From Nanosyncoccus sp963544575 (GTDB lineage: Bacteria; Patescibacteriota; Saccharimonadia; Saccharimonadales; Saccharimonadaceae), in the NCBI GenBank assembly GCA_963544575.1, contig CAUUFZ010000003.1, positions 1 to 64,000 of the forward strand: a stretch of 64,000 bases of DNA. The letters are read 5' to 3'. Under the pieces are notes generated by a model. It was not told the origin of the DNA, made no database searches, and worked only from the letters and a program-made list of their open reading frames with translations. Shown here in pieces: positions 7,943-15,442 of this stretch. How positions within the stretch are numbered: position 1 is the stretch's first letter; each line of letters starts with the position of its first letter. The position numbers and the translations under genes are program-made.

Positions 7943-8212
7943 CTACCAGCTACTCTTTGTTACACCAGGGATTTCACCCTTGCTTGCTTTTTCGCGGAAG
8001 CTAATACGGCTGAGACCGAAGCGGCGCATGTAGCCACGTGGACGACCGTCGAGCATATCACGATTTTTTAACCTAGTTGGGCTGGAATTTTTTGGTAGCT
8101 TCTGAAGACCTTCGAGGTCGCCAGCGGCTTTAAGTTCAGCACGCTTTGCTTTGTACTTATCGTACATTTTTTGACGCTTGAGGTCACGGAGTACTGCAGA
8201 CTTTTTGGCCAT
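7943..8212 (-). CDS. rpsN: 30S ribosomal protein S14, zinc-free type (uS14)
   Basis: 89 residues starting MAKKSAVLRDLKRQ. The C-terminal RPRGYMRRFGLSRISFREKA is the S14 signature. The region that carries four zinc-binding cysteines in C-plus S14 has none, so this is the C-minus form. The start at 8212 follows the rplE stop closely; a longer frame to 8248 overlaps rplE. Confidence 0.96.
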   Translation of the reverse strand: MAKKSAVLRDLKRQKMYDKYKAKRAELKAAGDLEGLQKLPKNSSPTRLKNRDMLDGRPRGYMRRFGLSRISFREKASKGEIPGVTKSSW

Positions 8213-8213
8213 G

Positions 8214-8783
8214 TTATTTGTTCTCCTTTTTCTCGAATGGCATACCAAATGCCTCTAATAATTTACGGCTAGCTTCTTTGGAACCGTTCTTGATGATGAA
8301 AGTGATCTCAAGGCCGTGAAGAACTGATGCATCTTCGAAGGTAATTTCTGGGAAGACGGTTTGTTCTTTAAGACCAACTGAGTAGTTGCCTTGTTCATCA
8401 AAAGATTTGCTTGGAACGCCGTGGAAGTCACGAACGTGTGGCAAAGCGATGTTAATGAAGCGATCAACGAATTCATACATCTTATCATTACGTAAAGTGG
8501 TGAGGTAACCAACTGGGGCGCCCATACCTTTACGGATTTTGAAGGTAGCAATAGATTTCTTTGCTAGTCTAGAGGTGGAAGCTTGACCGGTAATCTTAGC
8601 AAGAGTAAGGACTACGGTTTCAGTGTAGTGCTTATCTTCACGCTTTTTACCAACACCACAAGATACAATCACTTTTTCAAGTTTTGGAACTTGGTTGATG
8701 TTCTTGATATTAAGCTCTTTTTCTAGGTCTTTTACGATTTTGTCTTGGTATAAGACTTTCAAACGTGGGGTATATTCAGCCAT
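8214..8783 (-). CDS. rplE: 50S ribosomal protein L5 (uL5)
   Basis: 5S rRNA-binding protein, 189 residues. Recognisable parts are the N-terminal MAEYTPRLKVLYQDKIVKDL, the central TSRLAKKSIATFKIRKGMGAP (seen around residues 69-90) and the C-terminal ITFIIKNGSKEASRKLLEAFG. Tightly packed between rplX and rpsN. Confidence 0.97.
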   Translation of the reverse strand: MAEYTPRLKVLYQDKIVKDLEKELNIKNINQVPKLEKVIVSCGVGKKREDKHYTETVVLTLAKITGQASTSRLAKKSIATFKIRKGMGAPVGYLTTLRNDKMYEFVDRFINIALPHVRDFHGVPSKSFDEQGNYSVGLKEQTVFPEITFEDASVLHGLEITFIIKNGSKEASRKLLEAFGMPFEKKENK

Positions 8784-8785
8784 GA

Positions 8786-9013
8786 TTATTTCCCTTCTTT
8801 CTTGAGATTGGAAAGATCGATACCGACGTGAATATCTTTCTTACCACCCTTTGGATTAAATTGAGTGGCTTTGATGTGGCGCTCGCGAATGCCGATACCT
8901 TCGATCATTGCTTTGTGAGCAGCACGATCCATTTTGACGATTTTACCAGTCTGACCTTTGTGGTCGCCGGCAATGATTTTTACCATATCGCCAGATTTCA
9001 AATTCTGTGCCAT
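8786..9013 (-). CDS. rplX: 50S ribosomal protein L24 (uL24)
   Basis: An assembly initiator of the large subunit, short at 75 residues. The KOW motif is seen as GDMVKIIAGDHKGQTGKIVK at residues 8-27. The family C-terminal extension is reduced. Two bases separate it from rplE. Confidence 0.96.
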   Translation of the reverse strand: MAQNLKSGDMVKIIAGDHKGQTGKIVKMDRAAHKAMIEGIGIRERHIKATQFNPKGGKKDIHVGIDLSNLKKEGK

Positions 9014-9014
9014 A

Positions 9015-9383
9015 TTATAGAACCTCCGGTGCTAAACTGATAATCTTGTTGAAGCCGAGTTCACGAAGCTCACGTGGGACTGGTCCGAAGACGCGAGTAC
9101 CTTTTGGAGTTTTGTCGTCGTTAACGATGACGGCGGCGTTGTCGTCGAAGCGGATGGTAGAACCATCAGCACGGCGAATTTGACCACGAGTACGAACGAT
9201 AACGGCACGAACTACTGCTTTTTTCTTAATGTTTCCTGTAGGAGATGCGTCCTTTACGCTGGCGGTGACAATGTCACCAACACGAGCGTAACGAGCGCGA
9301 GTTCCACCGAGGACACGGATTACGCCAAGTTCCTTGGCTCCGCTGTTATCTGCGACAGCTAATCTAGTTTCCTGTTGAATCAT
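9015..9383 (-). CDS. rplN: 50S ribosomal protein L14 (uL14)
   Basis: 122 residues, the standard length. MIQQETRLAVADNSGAKEL at the start and the C-terminal RVFGPVPRELRELGFNKI are diagnostic. One base separates it from rplX. Confidence 0.98.
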   Translation of the reverse strand: MIQQETRLAVADNSGAKELGVIRVLGGTRARYARVGDIVTASVKDASPTGNIKKKAVVRAVIVRTRGQIRRADGSTIRFDDNAAVIVNDDKTPKGTRVFGPVPRELRELGFNKIISLAPEVL

Positions 9384-9384
9384 C

Positions 9385-9684
9385 TTATTTTTCCTCTCCT
9401 TCTTCTAGGTCACCACTAACTTCAGCTTTAAGTTCGACTGAATCGTGAGACTTTTCAAGAATTTTGACGAGTTTATAGGTACAAGTCTTTGAGTAAGGAC
9501 GGCAGGCGATGATCTCAACCTTATCACCAAGCTTGGCCTCATTTGCTTCATCATGAGCGGTGTACTTACGGGTGTGTGAGTACTGCTTGTGATAAAGTGG
9601 GTGAGTTTCACGGCTGGTAATGGAGACGGTGATGGTCTTATCGCGCTTATCAGAGGTAACTACTCCTTGAAGTGTTTTTGCCAT
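9385..9684 (-). CDS. rpsQ: 30S ribosomal protein S17 (uS17)
   Basis: 99 residues, with the OB-fold core KTLQGVVTSDKRDKTITVSI followed by HPLYHKQYSHTRKYTAHDE and an acidic C-terminal tail (LEEGEEK) longer than in many bacteria. Positioned between rpmC and rplN as in other S10/spc clusters. Confidence 0.97.
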   Translation of the reverse strand: MAKTLQGVVTSDKRDKTITVSITSRETHPLYHKQYSHTRKYTAHDEANEAKLGDKVEIIACRPYSKTCTYKLVKILEKSHDSVELKAEVSGDLEEGEEK

Positions 9685-9686
9685 AC

Positions 9687-9866
9687 TTAGGCTCCCTTTC
9701 CTTGATTAATTAAAGTTAGTGCTTTTGCAATTTCTTTGCGCAAAGCTTTGATACGATGTGGATTTTGCAAGGTACCTTCGTAGAGACCACGCTTAGCTTC
9801 GAGAAGTTCTTGCTTTAACTCAGCGACGGTTTTAACCTTGGCGGTTTCAGTTTTCTTATCAGCCAT
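9687..9866 (-). CDS. rpmC: 50S ribosomal protein L29 (uL29)
   Basis: A 59-residue protein near the tunnel exit. Read directly from the minus strand it starts MADKKTETAKVKTVAELKQE, contains the family pattern LLEAKRGLYEGTLQNPHRIK and LRKEIAKA, and ends NQGKGA with TAA. It fills the gap between rplP (stop at 9869) and rpsQ, the usual position of L29. Confidence 0.93.
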   Translation of the reverse strand: MADKKTETAKVKTVAELKQELLEAKRGLYEGTLQNPHRIKALRKEIAKALTLINQGKGA

Positions 9867-9868
9867 GA

Positions 9869-10288
9869 TTAAATTTCACCTTTCCTTACAAATTTACAAC
9901 GTACTGGAAGTTTGTGAGAGGCAAGACGAAGTGCTTCTTTTGCCTGTTCTTCAGTGACTTCAGCCATTTCGAACATCACAGTACCGGTTTTAACTTTAGC
10001 TACGTAAAATTGTGGTTCACCTTTACCAGAACCCATTTTCACATCAAGAGGTTTCTTGGTGACAGGGGTGTGTGGGAAGATGCGGATCCAAATTTTACCA
10101 CCACGCTTGATATAGCGGGTAATAGCTTGACGGGCAGCCTCGATTTGGCGGGAATTGATGCGTTCATTGTCAAGAGACATGAGACCAAATTCACCAAATG
10201 CTACGGTGTTGCAGCGAGTAGCTACGCCATCGTTTTTGCCTTTTCTAACCTTACGGTGCGCAACGCGACTTGGAAGTAAAATAGCCAT
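9869..10288 (-). CDS. rplP: 50S ribosomal protein L16 (uL16)
   Basis: A protein near the tRNA and 23S A-site region, 139 residues. It starts MAILLPSRVAHRKVRKGKND and has the conserved FGEFGLMSLDNERINSRQIE and the HTPVTKKPLDVKMGSGKGEP segment. Confidence 0.98.
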   Translation of the reverse strand: MAILLPSRVAHRKVRKGKNDGVATRCNTVAFGEFGLMSLDNERINSRQIEAARQAITRYIKRGGKIWIRIFPHTPVTKKPLDVKMGSGKGEPQFYVAKVKTGTVMFEMAEVTEEQAKEALRLASHKLPVRCKFVRKGEI

Positions 10289-10290
10289 AT

Positions 10291-10917
10291 TTATTTTTCT
10301 CCCTTATAAATCCAAACCTTAACACCTACGATACCGGCGATGGTTGGAGCGTGATGACAGTAGAAATCGATGTCGGCGCGGAGAGTATGTAGAGGAACTG
10401 AACCCTCGATGAATTTCTCACGGCGGGACATTTCGGCGCCATTAAGACGGCCAGAAACTTCGACACGAACACCTTTAGCGCCAGCGGTCATGGTAGACTG
10501 GGTAGCCATCTTGACGGCACGGCGGAAGTTCATACGCTTACCAAGTTGGAAACCGATATTTTCAGCAACGAGCTTGGCGGATAATTCAGGTTTCTTAACT
10601 TCTTCCACGTTAAGGCGGATTGGTTGAGAAACGAATTTTTCCAATTCTTTCTTTAATTCATTGATACCAGCACCTTGTTTGCCGATAACTGCACCAGCCT
10701 TAGCGGTACGAATAGTAACCGTGGTAAGGTTGTCGGTGCGTTCGATTTCGATGCGGGCAATGGTTGGGCGAGCTTTGAAGCGGTTTTCAATAGTCTCGCG
10801 GATCTTGACGTCTTCGATTAACCATTTTTTGAAATCAGTGTTCTTGGTGAACCATTTGGAGGCCCAATCTTTACTGATTTGAAGGCGATAAGAAACCGGG
10901 TTTACTTTTTGACCCAT
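10291..10917 (-). CDS. rpsC: 30S ribosomal protein S3 (uS3)
   Basis: mRNA-entry protein, 208 residues. MGQKVNPVSYRLQISKDWAS at the start, the KH domain motif AVIGKQGAGINELKKEL (about residues 78-94) and the C-terminal domain with GRLNGAEMSRREKFIEGSVP are all typical. The C-terminal tail is short. Confidence 0.98.
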   Translation of the reverse strand: MGQKVNPVSYRLQISKDWASKWFTKNTDFKKWLIEDVKIRETIENRFKARPTIARIEIERTDNLTTVTIRTAKAGAVIGKQGAGINELKKELEKFVSQPIRLNVEEVKKPELSAKLVAENIGFQLGKRMNFRRAVKMATQSTMTAGAKGVRVEVSGRLNGAEMSRREKFIEGSVPLHTLRADIDFYCHHAPTIAGIVGVKVWIYKGEK

Positions 10918-11297
10918 TACTTGTCCTCCTTAGCTGATTCTTTTTTAGCTTTTTCTTCGCCAGCTACTTCAACGAAGATGTTGCTGCTAATCTTCTCAAA
11001 TGGAAGAGCGCGACCGCGTGATGCAGGAACAAAACGGCGGATGCGGGTACCAGCAGTAACAGAGATACGAGCGATGCGGATAGTCTTAGGGTCAATTGAA
11101 ACACCAGAGTTAATGAGGTTAGCTTTGGCAGAATCAATAGCCTTCATGACTGGACGTGCAGCGCGGCGTGGAGTGTGTTCTAGAATGACAAGAGCATCGG
11201 CGACGTAGCGATCGCGAACGAGGCTAGCGACGATATTGGTCTTGCGTGGCATAGAATCTACACCTTTAATGTAAGCGTGTGCAAAATGAGTGGACAT
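10917..11297 (-). CDS. rplV: 50S ribosomal protein L22 (uL22)
   Basis: Lines the exit tunnel; 126 residues. The PRKTNIVASLVRDRYVADAL segment aligns with the family pattern SPRKARLVVDLIRGK, and the C-terminal tunnel hairpin ITVTAGTRIRRFVPASRGRA is intact. A Lys/Glu-rich tail follows. The start overlaps the rpsS stop, so the long form is preferred over an internal Met at residue 16. Confidence 0.95.
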   Translation of the reverse strand: MSTHFAHAYIKGVDSMPRKTNIVASLVRDRYVADALVILEHTPRRAARPVMKAIDSAKANLINSGVSIDPKTIRIARISVTAGTRIRRFVPASRGRALPFEKISSNIFVEVAGEEKAKKESAKEDK

Positions 11298-11578
11298 TAT
11301 TTACCTCCCTTTACATCAGCTTTTTTACCACCATGGCGTTTGAACTTGCGAGTTGGAGCAAATTCACCAAGCTTGTGTCCGACCATATTTTCGGAAACGA
11401 AGACTGGAACGTGGACTTTGCCGTTGTGAACAGCGACAGTGCGACCAACCATTTCTGGGAAGATGGTAGAGTGGCGAGCCCAGGTTTTAATCACGGTGCG
11501 ATCTTCAGCGGAGAGAGCTTTGATCTTCTTTTCGAGTTTAAAATCCACGAATGGACCTTTTTTAAGGCTACGAGACAT
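11297..11578 (-). CDS. rpsS: 30S ribosomal protein S19 (uS19)
   Basis: 93 residues in the 30S head. MSRSLKKGPFVDFKLEKKI and HNGKVHVPVFVSENMVGHKL are diagnostic. The position between rplB and rplV is standard. Confidence 0.98.
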   Translation of the reverse strand: MSRSLKKGPFVDFKLEKKIKALSAEDRTVIKTWARHSTIFPEMVGRTVAVHNGKVHVPVFVSENMVGHKLGEFAPTRKFKRHGGKKADVKGGK

Positions 11579-11581
11579 AGA

Positions 11582-12418
11582 TTATTTCCTCTTTCCTTCG
11601 TGACGACTACGCACGATCATTTTATTAGTTTTCTTATTGTGACGAGTGCGGAAACCGAGAGTAAGCTGACCCCATGGAGTACGAGGAGCTTTACCGGTAC
11701 CGTGACGACCACCGTCACCGCCACCGTGTGGGTGATCTGTAGCGTTCATAACAACACCACGGACACTTGGGCGGATACCTTTACGGCGAGTACGACCAGC
11801 AGCACCAATCTTGATGTTTTGGTGTTGGAGGTTACCAACTACACCGATGGAAGCTTCACAAGTTGCGAGAACTTTGCGAACTTCACCAGATGGCATACGA
11901 AGAGTGGCATAGCCGTTTTCTTTTGCCATAAGTTGAGCGGATGCACCAGCAGAGCGGGCCATTTGAGCACCACGACCTGGAGTTAGCTCGATAGCGTAAA
12001 CCATAGTACCGACTGGGATTAGGTCAAGAGTTAAGCGGTTAGATTCTTCAATTGGAGCTTCTACACCAGTTTGGAATTTCTTACCCTTAAACATCTTGGA
12101 ATCAGCAAGTACGTAATGGAAGTTGTTGTTTTCGTCTTTGATACGAGCAATACGAGCGCTACGGTTTGGATCGTACTCGATTTCCATAACTTCGTAGGTC
12201 TTACCTTGTGGAAGGTTGTGAGTAAGAATACGATAGTGTCTCTTCACACCACCACCACGGTGACGAACAGTAATGCGTCCTTGGTTGTTTTTACCTGCGT
12301 TCTGCTTTTTGGCCTTCAAGAGAGACTTGAGCGGTTTTCTGGTCGTAATTTGATCAAAATCCTGAGTAGTCTTCTGGCGCTGAGCAGGAGTAGTAGGACG
12401 ATAAGCTTTAATGCTCAT
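11582..12418 (-). CDS. rplB: 50S ribosomal protein L2 (uL2)
   Basis: A protein close to the peptidyl-transferase centre, 278 residues. MSIKAYRPTTPAQRQKTTQD at the start; the C-terminal MNATDHPHGGGDGGRHGTG includes the conserved histidine region; it ends MIVRSRHEGKRK. Confidence 0.98.
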   Translation of the reverse strand: MSIKAYRPTTPAQRQKTTQDFDQITTRKPLKSLLKAKKQNAGKNNQGRITVRHRGGGVKRHYRILTHNLPQGKTYEVMEIEYDPNRSARIARIKDENNNFHYVLADSKMFKGKKFQTGVEAPIEESNRLTLDLIPVGTMVYAIELTPGRGAQMARSAGASAQLMAKENGYATLRMPSGEVRKVLATCEASIGVVGNLQHQNIKIGAAGRTRRKGIRPSVRGVVMNATDHPHGGGDGGRHGTGKAPRTPWGQLTLGFRTRHNKKTNKMIVRSRHEGKRK

Positions 12419-12729
12419 TATTTTTTATCTCCTTCCTCAACAGTTTCTTCGTCGAAGACGCGGATTTTGTTACCCTCAGCAAGCGTGACATAAGCATACT
12501 TGCGGTCGCGACGATATGTTGTGCCTGGATAGGCGTGTTTACCCTTTGAAAAGCGGGTCGCTTTACCCTTACGAGTAAGAATACGGATATCTTTGACGGT
12601 GACATTGTATTGTTCAGCGACAGTCTTAGCTACAGCGAGCTTGGAAGCGTCAGCAGGAACATTAAAGATATAAGTAGATTTACTTTGTTCGGCGTAAGCC
12701 TTTTCGGTTCTTCGAGGAATAAGTAGCAT
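12418..12729 (-). CDS. rplW: 50S ribosomal protein L23 (uL23)
   Basis: Tunnel-exit docking site for trigger factor and SRP; 103 residues. Family patterns: LLIPRRTEKAYAEQSKSTYI and VKDIRILTRKGKATRFSKG. Its start overlaps the rplD stop and its stop overlaps the rplB start. Confidence 0.96.
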   Translation of the reverse strand: MLLIPRRTEKAYAEQSKSTYIFNVPADASKLAVAKTVAEQYNVTVKDIRILTRKGKATRFSKGKHAYPGTTYRRDRKYAYVTLAEGNKIRVFDEETVEEGDKK

Positions 12730-13331
12730 TATGCGTTCTCCTTTCCGATTAACCAGTTTTCGAGTTGAGCTTCAGAATCCTTTACGAGCACGATTTTGTC
12801 TGCATTCATGATGTCGAAGACATTGAGGAATGTAGGGCGAACAACTTTGACGAAGTCGATATTGTTAGTTGCACGTAGAGTTAGAGCGTCTTTCTCTGGA
12901 ACTACGATCAGAGTGTTTTCTGAAGTAATACCATTTTTCTTAAGAGTAGCCAAGACTTCTTTAACTTTACCATCTTTGATACCGAGAGAATCGATAGTGA
13001 TGATGCTCTTGTCAGTATTCTTGATGGAGAGAGCTTGCATGACTGCGACTTTCTTAGCGTTTCTTGAGAGATTCTTGGTGAAGTTTTCGTTGCCAGTACG
13101 GCCGCCAGCTACACCACCATGGCGCCAGATAGGGTTACGGGTAGAGCCGAAACGAGCACGACCAGTTCCTTTTTGCTTCCATGGCTTCTTACCACCACCG
13201 CGGACTTCGCCACGCTTCAAAGTTTTAGCGTGTGAGCTACGTGAGTTAGCAAGATATGCATCGTAAGCTAATTTAATCAATTCGTGATTAGTAACTTCGA
13301 GATTGAAGATTTCTGGATTTAAATCTGCCAT
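12729..13331 (-). CDS. rplD: 50S ribosomal protein L4 (uL4)
   Basis: 200 residues. The tunnel loop signature is clear: SRSSHAKTLKRGEVRGGGKK, then KQKGTGRARFGSTRNPIWRH near residues 53-72. In other bacteria L4 autoregulates the S10 operon through the leader RNA; a large hairpin leader stands upstream of rplC here. Confidence 0.98.
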   Translation of the reverse strand: MADLNPEIFNLEVTNHELIKLAYDAYLANSRSSHAKTLKRGEVRGGGKKPWKQKGTGRARFGSTRNPIWRHGGVAGGRTGNENFTKNLSRNAKKVAVMQALSIKNTDKSIITIDSLGIKDGKVKEVLATLKKNGITSENTLIVVPEKDALTLRATNNIDFVKVVRPTFLNVFDIMNADKIVLVKDSEAQLENWLIGKENA

Positions 13332-13332
13332 A

Positions 13333-13950
13333 TTACTCCTTTCCCTCCACAGTTACGATACCTTTCTTTGGTCCTGGGACGGCGCCCTTAAGACCGAGGA
13401 TGTTGTTTTCCTTATCGATATAAGCAACGACAAGATTCTTGACAGTAACTTGATCGTGGCCCATGCGACCTGGCATGCGCTTACCCTTGAAAACTTTTTG
13501 AGGATACATCGAGCCGATAGAACCGACTTTACGAATATCGCCCTTGAAGCCGTGGGTATTGCGTGACTCTTGGAAGTTCCAACGTTTGACAGTACCAGCA
13601 AATCCTTTACCCTTCGAAATACCAGTAACCGCAACCTTGTCTCCAATTTCGAAATTATCGACCGTAAATACGTCGCCTAATTTGAAATCTGTGGTGGAAT
13701 CCGTACGAAATTCCTTTAAGATTTTAGGACTTAATGTTTCTCCAGCTTTTTTGACGTGAGCTGATACCGACTTGCTCAGATTCTTACCCTTACCGTAACC
13801 GAGCTGCACAGCATTATAACCATCGGTTTCGACGGTCTTTATCTGAGTCACTGTGGCTGGTCCAGCTTGGAGGATAGTAACAGGGGTCACTAAACCATCT
13901 TCGCTGATGATTTGGGTCATACCAATTTTGGTGCCGAGGATGACTTTCAT
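13333..13950 (-). CDS. rplC: 50S ribosomal protein L3 (uL3)
   Basis: 205 residues. MKVILGTKIGMTQIISEDG at the start and VKRWNFQESRNTHGFKGDIR / GSIGSMYPQKVFKGKRMPGR in the core are diagnostic. An AAAGGAAAGGAAAAG site precedes the ATG. It is the first gene of the cluster; rpsJ, which normally stands before it, is elsewhere (62.3 kb). Confidence 0.98.
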   Translation of the reverse strand: MKVILGTKIGMTQIISEDGLVTPVTILQAGPATVTQIKTVETDGYNAVQLGYGKGKNLSKSVSAHVKKAGETLSPKILKEFRTDSTTDFKLGDVFTVDNFEIGDKVAVTGISKGKGFAGTVKRWNFQESRNTHGFKGDIRKVGSIGSMYPQKVFKGKRMPGRMGHDQVTVKNLVVAYIDKENNILGLKGAVPGPKKGIVTVEGKE

Positions 13951-13983
13951 CTTTTCCTTTCCTTTACGGAGACACTCTATTAG

Positions 13984-14076
13984 CTAGACAGTAAGGCAGT
14001 TCCGACTTTTTTCTCTGTTTGGCCTATATTAAAAAATATTACAGTTGGAAAAAAGTGGCTTTCCTTAATTGTCTAG
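13984..14076 (-). ncRNA. Structured leader RNA of the rplC operon
   Basis: The 5' leader can fold into a long hairpin: CTAGACA / TGTCTAG plus TAAGG / CCTTA (13984-13996 with 14063-14076), an internal loop, then CCgACTTTTTTC with GAAAAAAGTGG (14002-14013 with 14048-14058, one bulged base), and an AT-rich terminal loop that may form a small extra hairpin. It ends 34 nt before the rplC start. Location suggests control by a ribosomal protein such as L4; this is inference. Confidence 0.65.
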
Positions 14077-14089
14077 TTCTTCAAATGTC

Positions 14090-14144
14090 ACCTTGATAAA
14101 CTTACAAAGATGATTTTACCACAAATGACGCAGATTATCAAGGT
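14090..14144. repeat. 10-bp inverted repeat around the rplC promoter
   Basis: ACCTTGATAA (14090-14099) and TTATCAAGGT (14135-14144) are perfect inverted copies. The -10 element lies in the centre and the -35 lies inside the right arm. This could be an operator or chance. Confidence 0.5.
14113..14141 (-). promoter_or_regulatory. Promoter of the rplC ribosomal operon
   Basis: TTGATA (14136-14141), 17 bp, TAAAAT (14113-14118) on the minus strand. It gives a leader of about 155 nt with the hairpin at 13984-14076. Confidence 0.78.
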
Positions 14145-14149
14145 CAGAA

Positions 14150-15373
14150 TTAGACTTCTTCAGCCTCATCGTCCTGGTCGTCATTTTTTGAGATTATTGA
14201 GTCGTTATTTTGTGTGATTTTTGCGGTTGGTTTAGATACTTTAGCTTTTTTCGTGGTATTTACTAGGTGGGTTTCCGAAAGATTTTCATAGAATAAGCTT
14301 TTGCGAGTAGCGACTAGTAATAAGTTGACTAGATAATATATGCCGAAAATTACGAGCAGACCCAAAGCGATATAGGTAATGGTTTCATGACTAAGAATAT
14401 TGTTAACGAGGGCGAGATTCAACATATTAACTAGAGCCAGTGGTAAAGTGATAAATTGAAGATAGAAAAAGAGGTAACGTAGAAAATAACGCAGATAAGT
14501 TCGCAAGATTCCGACTTTATGATTAGATTCGACCTTGAGGTTGGTCATGAAAAAGCCAATCGTGCGGCCGCGTAAAATGATGGTCGAAATGGTGAGATAA
14601 AAAATGAGTGGGATTTGGATGGTGAAGAAATCGGATTCGAGATGAATTAGCTTTAGTACAATATCACCAAAGAAGATAGTGAAGATTCTGCCGAAGACAA
14701 AATCAAAACCCATAGCCACGAGACGACGCAGAAGTGAAATTTTATCACTGCGCTCGAGACTTTTTTCGTCAATTTGTTTTCTGGTTGGGAGATATTTGGC
14801 CAACATAGTGGCCAAAATAAAGCCGAGAATACCACCGAGGGTATTAGTTATGAGGTCGTCGACATCAAAGAGGCGATAATTGCCGGAATAGATAAAATAG
14901 AGGCCACTGAGTTGAGTTAACTCAAAGAACAATGAGAGAAAGAAAGATTTAATGGCGACCTGCTTGAAGTTATTCTCGAAGTAATACTTAAGATAAAAAC
15001 CAAACGGCAAAGTCATGAAAATATTGAAAATTGTAGAGAAGAAGGCGGGATTATTGATAACTGTGAGGTAGGATTTCGGATTCACTAGCTGCAAGTTGGC
15101 ATGTTTCAGGATATCGAAGATAAAGTTAAACGGCAGAAGTTGCATCTGATGATTGTGCAAGGTAGCAGCTTTTTCGGGAGAAGGAAGCGGTAGAATCACC
15201 AAACAGTAGGTGCAAAGCATATACAAAATAAAGGAATAGACGATCCAAATACGCATGCTCCAGATTGAGCCATATTTTTTGTAGTTATAAATTAAATATG
15301 GAATAGTAAAAGCTAGGGCCAGAGGTGGAAAGATAAAAGCGGCCTGCTGAATGGAATCGACATAAGTTTGCAT
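14150..15373 (-). CDS. VanZ-like / RDD-domain membrane protein
   Basis: A 407-residue multi-pass membrane protein. The N-terminal half (to about residue 200) looks like a VanZ-family domain (conserved LPFNFIFDI, LFFELTQLSGLY and FDVDDLITNTLGGILGF). The second half (about residues 205-370) resembles an RDD domain (RRLVAMGFDFVFGRIF, RGRTIGFFMTNLKV). A charged Lys- then Asp/Glu-rich tail follows. Function is unknown; VanZ proteins are linked to envelope antibiotic tolerance in some Firmicutes. The start is six bases after a TATAAT box, so the mRNA is predicted leaderless. Confidence 0.75.
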   Translation of the reverse strand: MQTYVDSIQQAAFIFPPLALAFTIPYLIYNYKKYGSIWSMRIWIVYSFILYMLCTYCLVILPLPSPEKAATLHNHQMQLLPFNFIFDILKHANLQLVNPKSYLTVINNPAFFSTIFNIFMTLPFGFYLKYYFENNFKQVAIKSFFLSLFFELTQLSGLYFIYSGNYRLFDVDDLITNTLGGILGFILATMLAKYLPTRKQIDEKSLERSDKISLLRRLVAMGFDFVFGRIFTIFFGDIVLKLIHLESDFFTIQIPLIFYLTISTIILRGRTIGFFMTNLKVESNHKVGILRTYLRYFLRYLFFYLQFITLPLALVNMLNLALVNNILSHETITYIALGLLVIFGIYYLVNLLLVATRKSLFYENLSETHLVNTTKKAKVSKPTAKITQNNDSIISKNDDQDDEAEEV

Positions 15374-15379
15374 AGGTTT

Positions 15380-15385
15380 ATTATA
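15380..15385 (-). promoter_or_regulatory. Leaderless -10 element of the VanZ-like gene
   Basis: TATAAT, then six bases to the ATG at 15373. No good -35 is seen. Confidence 0.6.
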
Positions 15386-15401
15386 CTTGGTTTTGTCAGA
15401 A

Positions 15402-15431
15402 AAAATATACCCCAGATGCGGGGTATATTTT
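15402..15431 (-). terminator. Terminator of rpoC (bidirectional shape)
   Basis: AAAATATACCCC-agatg-CGGGGTATATTTT, with T tracts on both sides. Confidence 0.85.
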
Positions 15432-15442
15432 ATTTTTTACTC

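Noticed and set aside
11279..11986. 235-codon plus-strand frame opposite rpsS/rplB
   Set aside because: Shadow of conserved ribosomal genes; no start signal.
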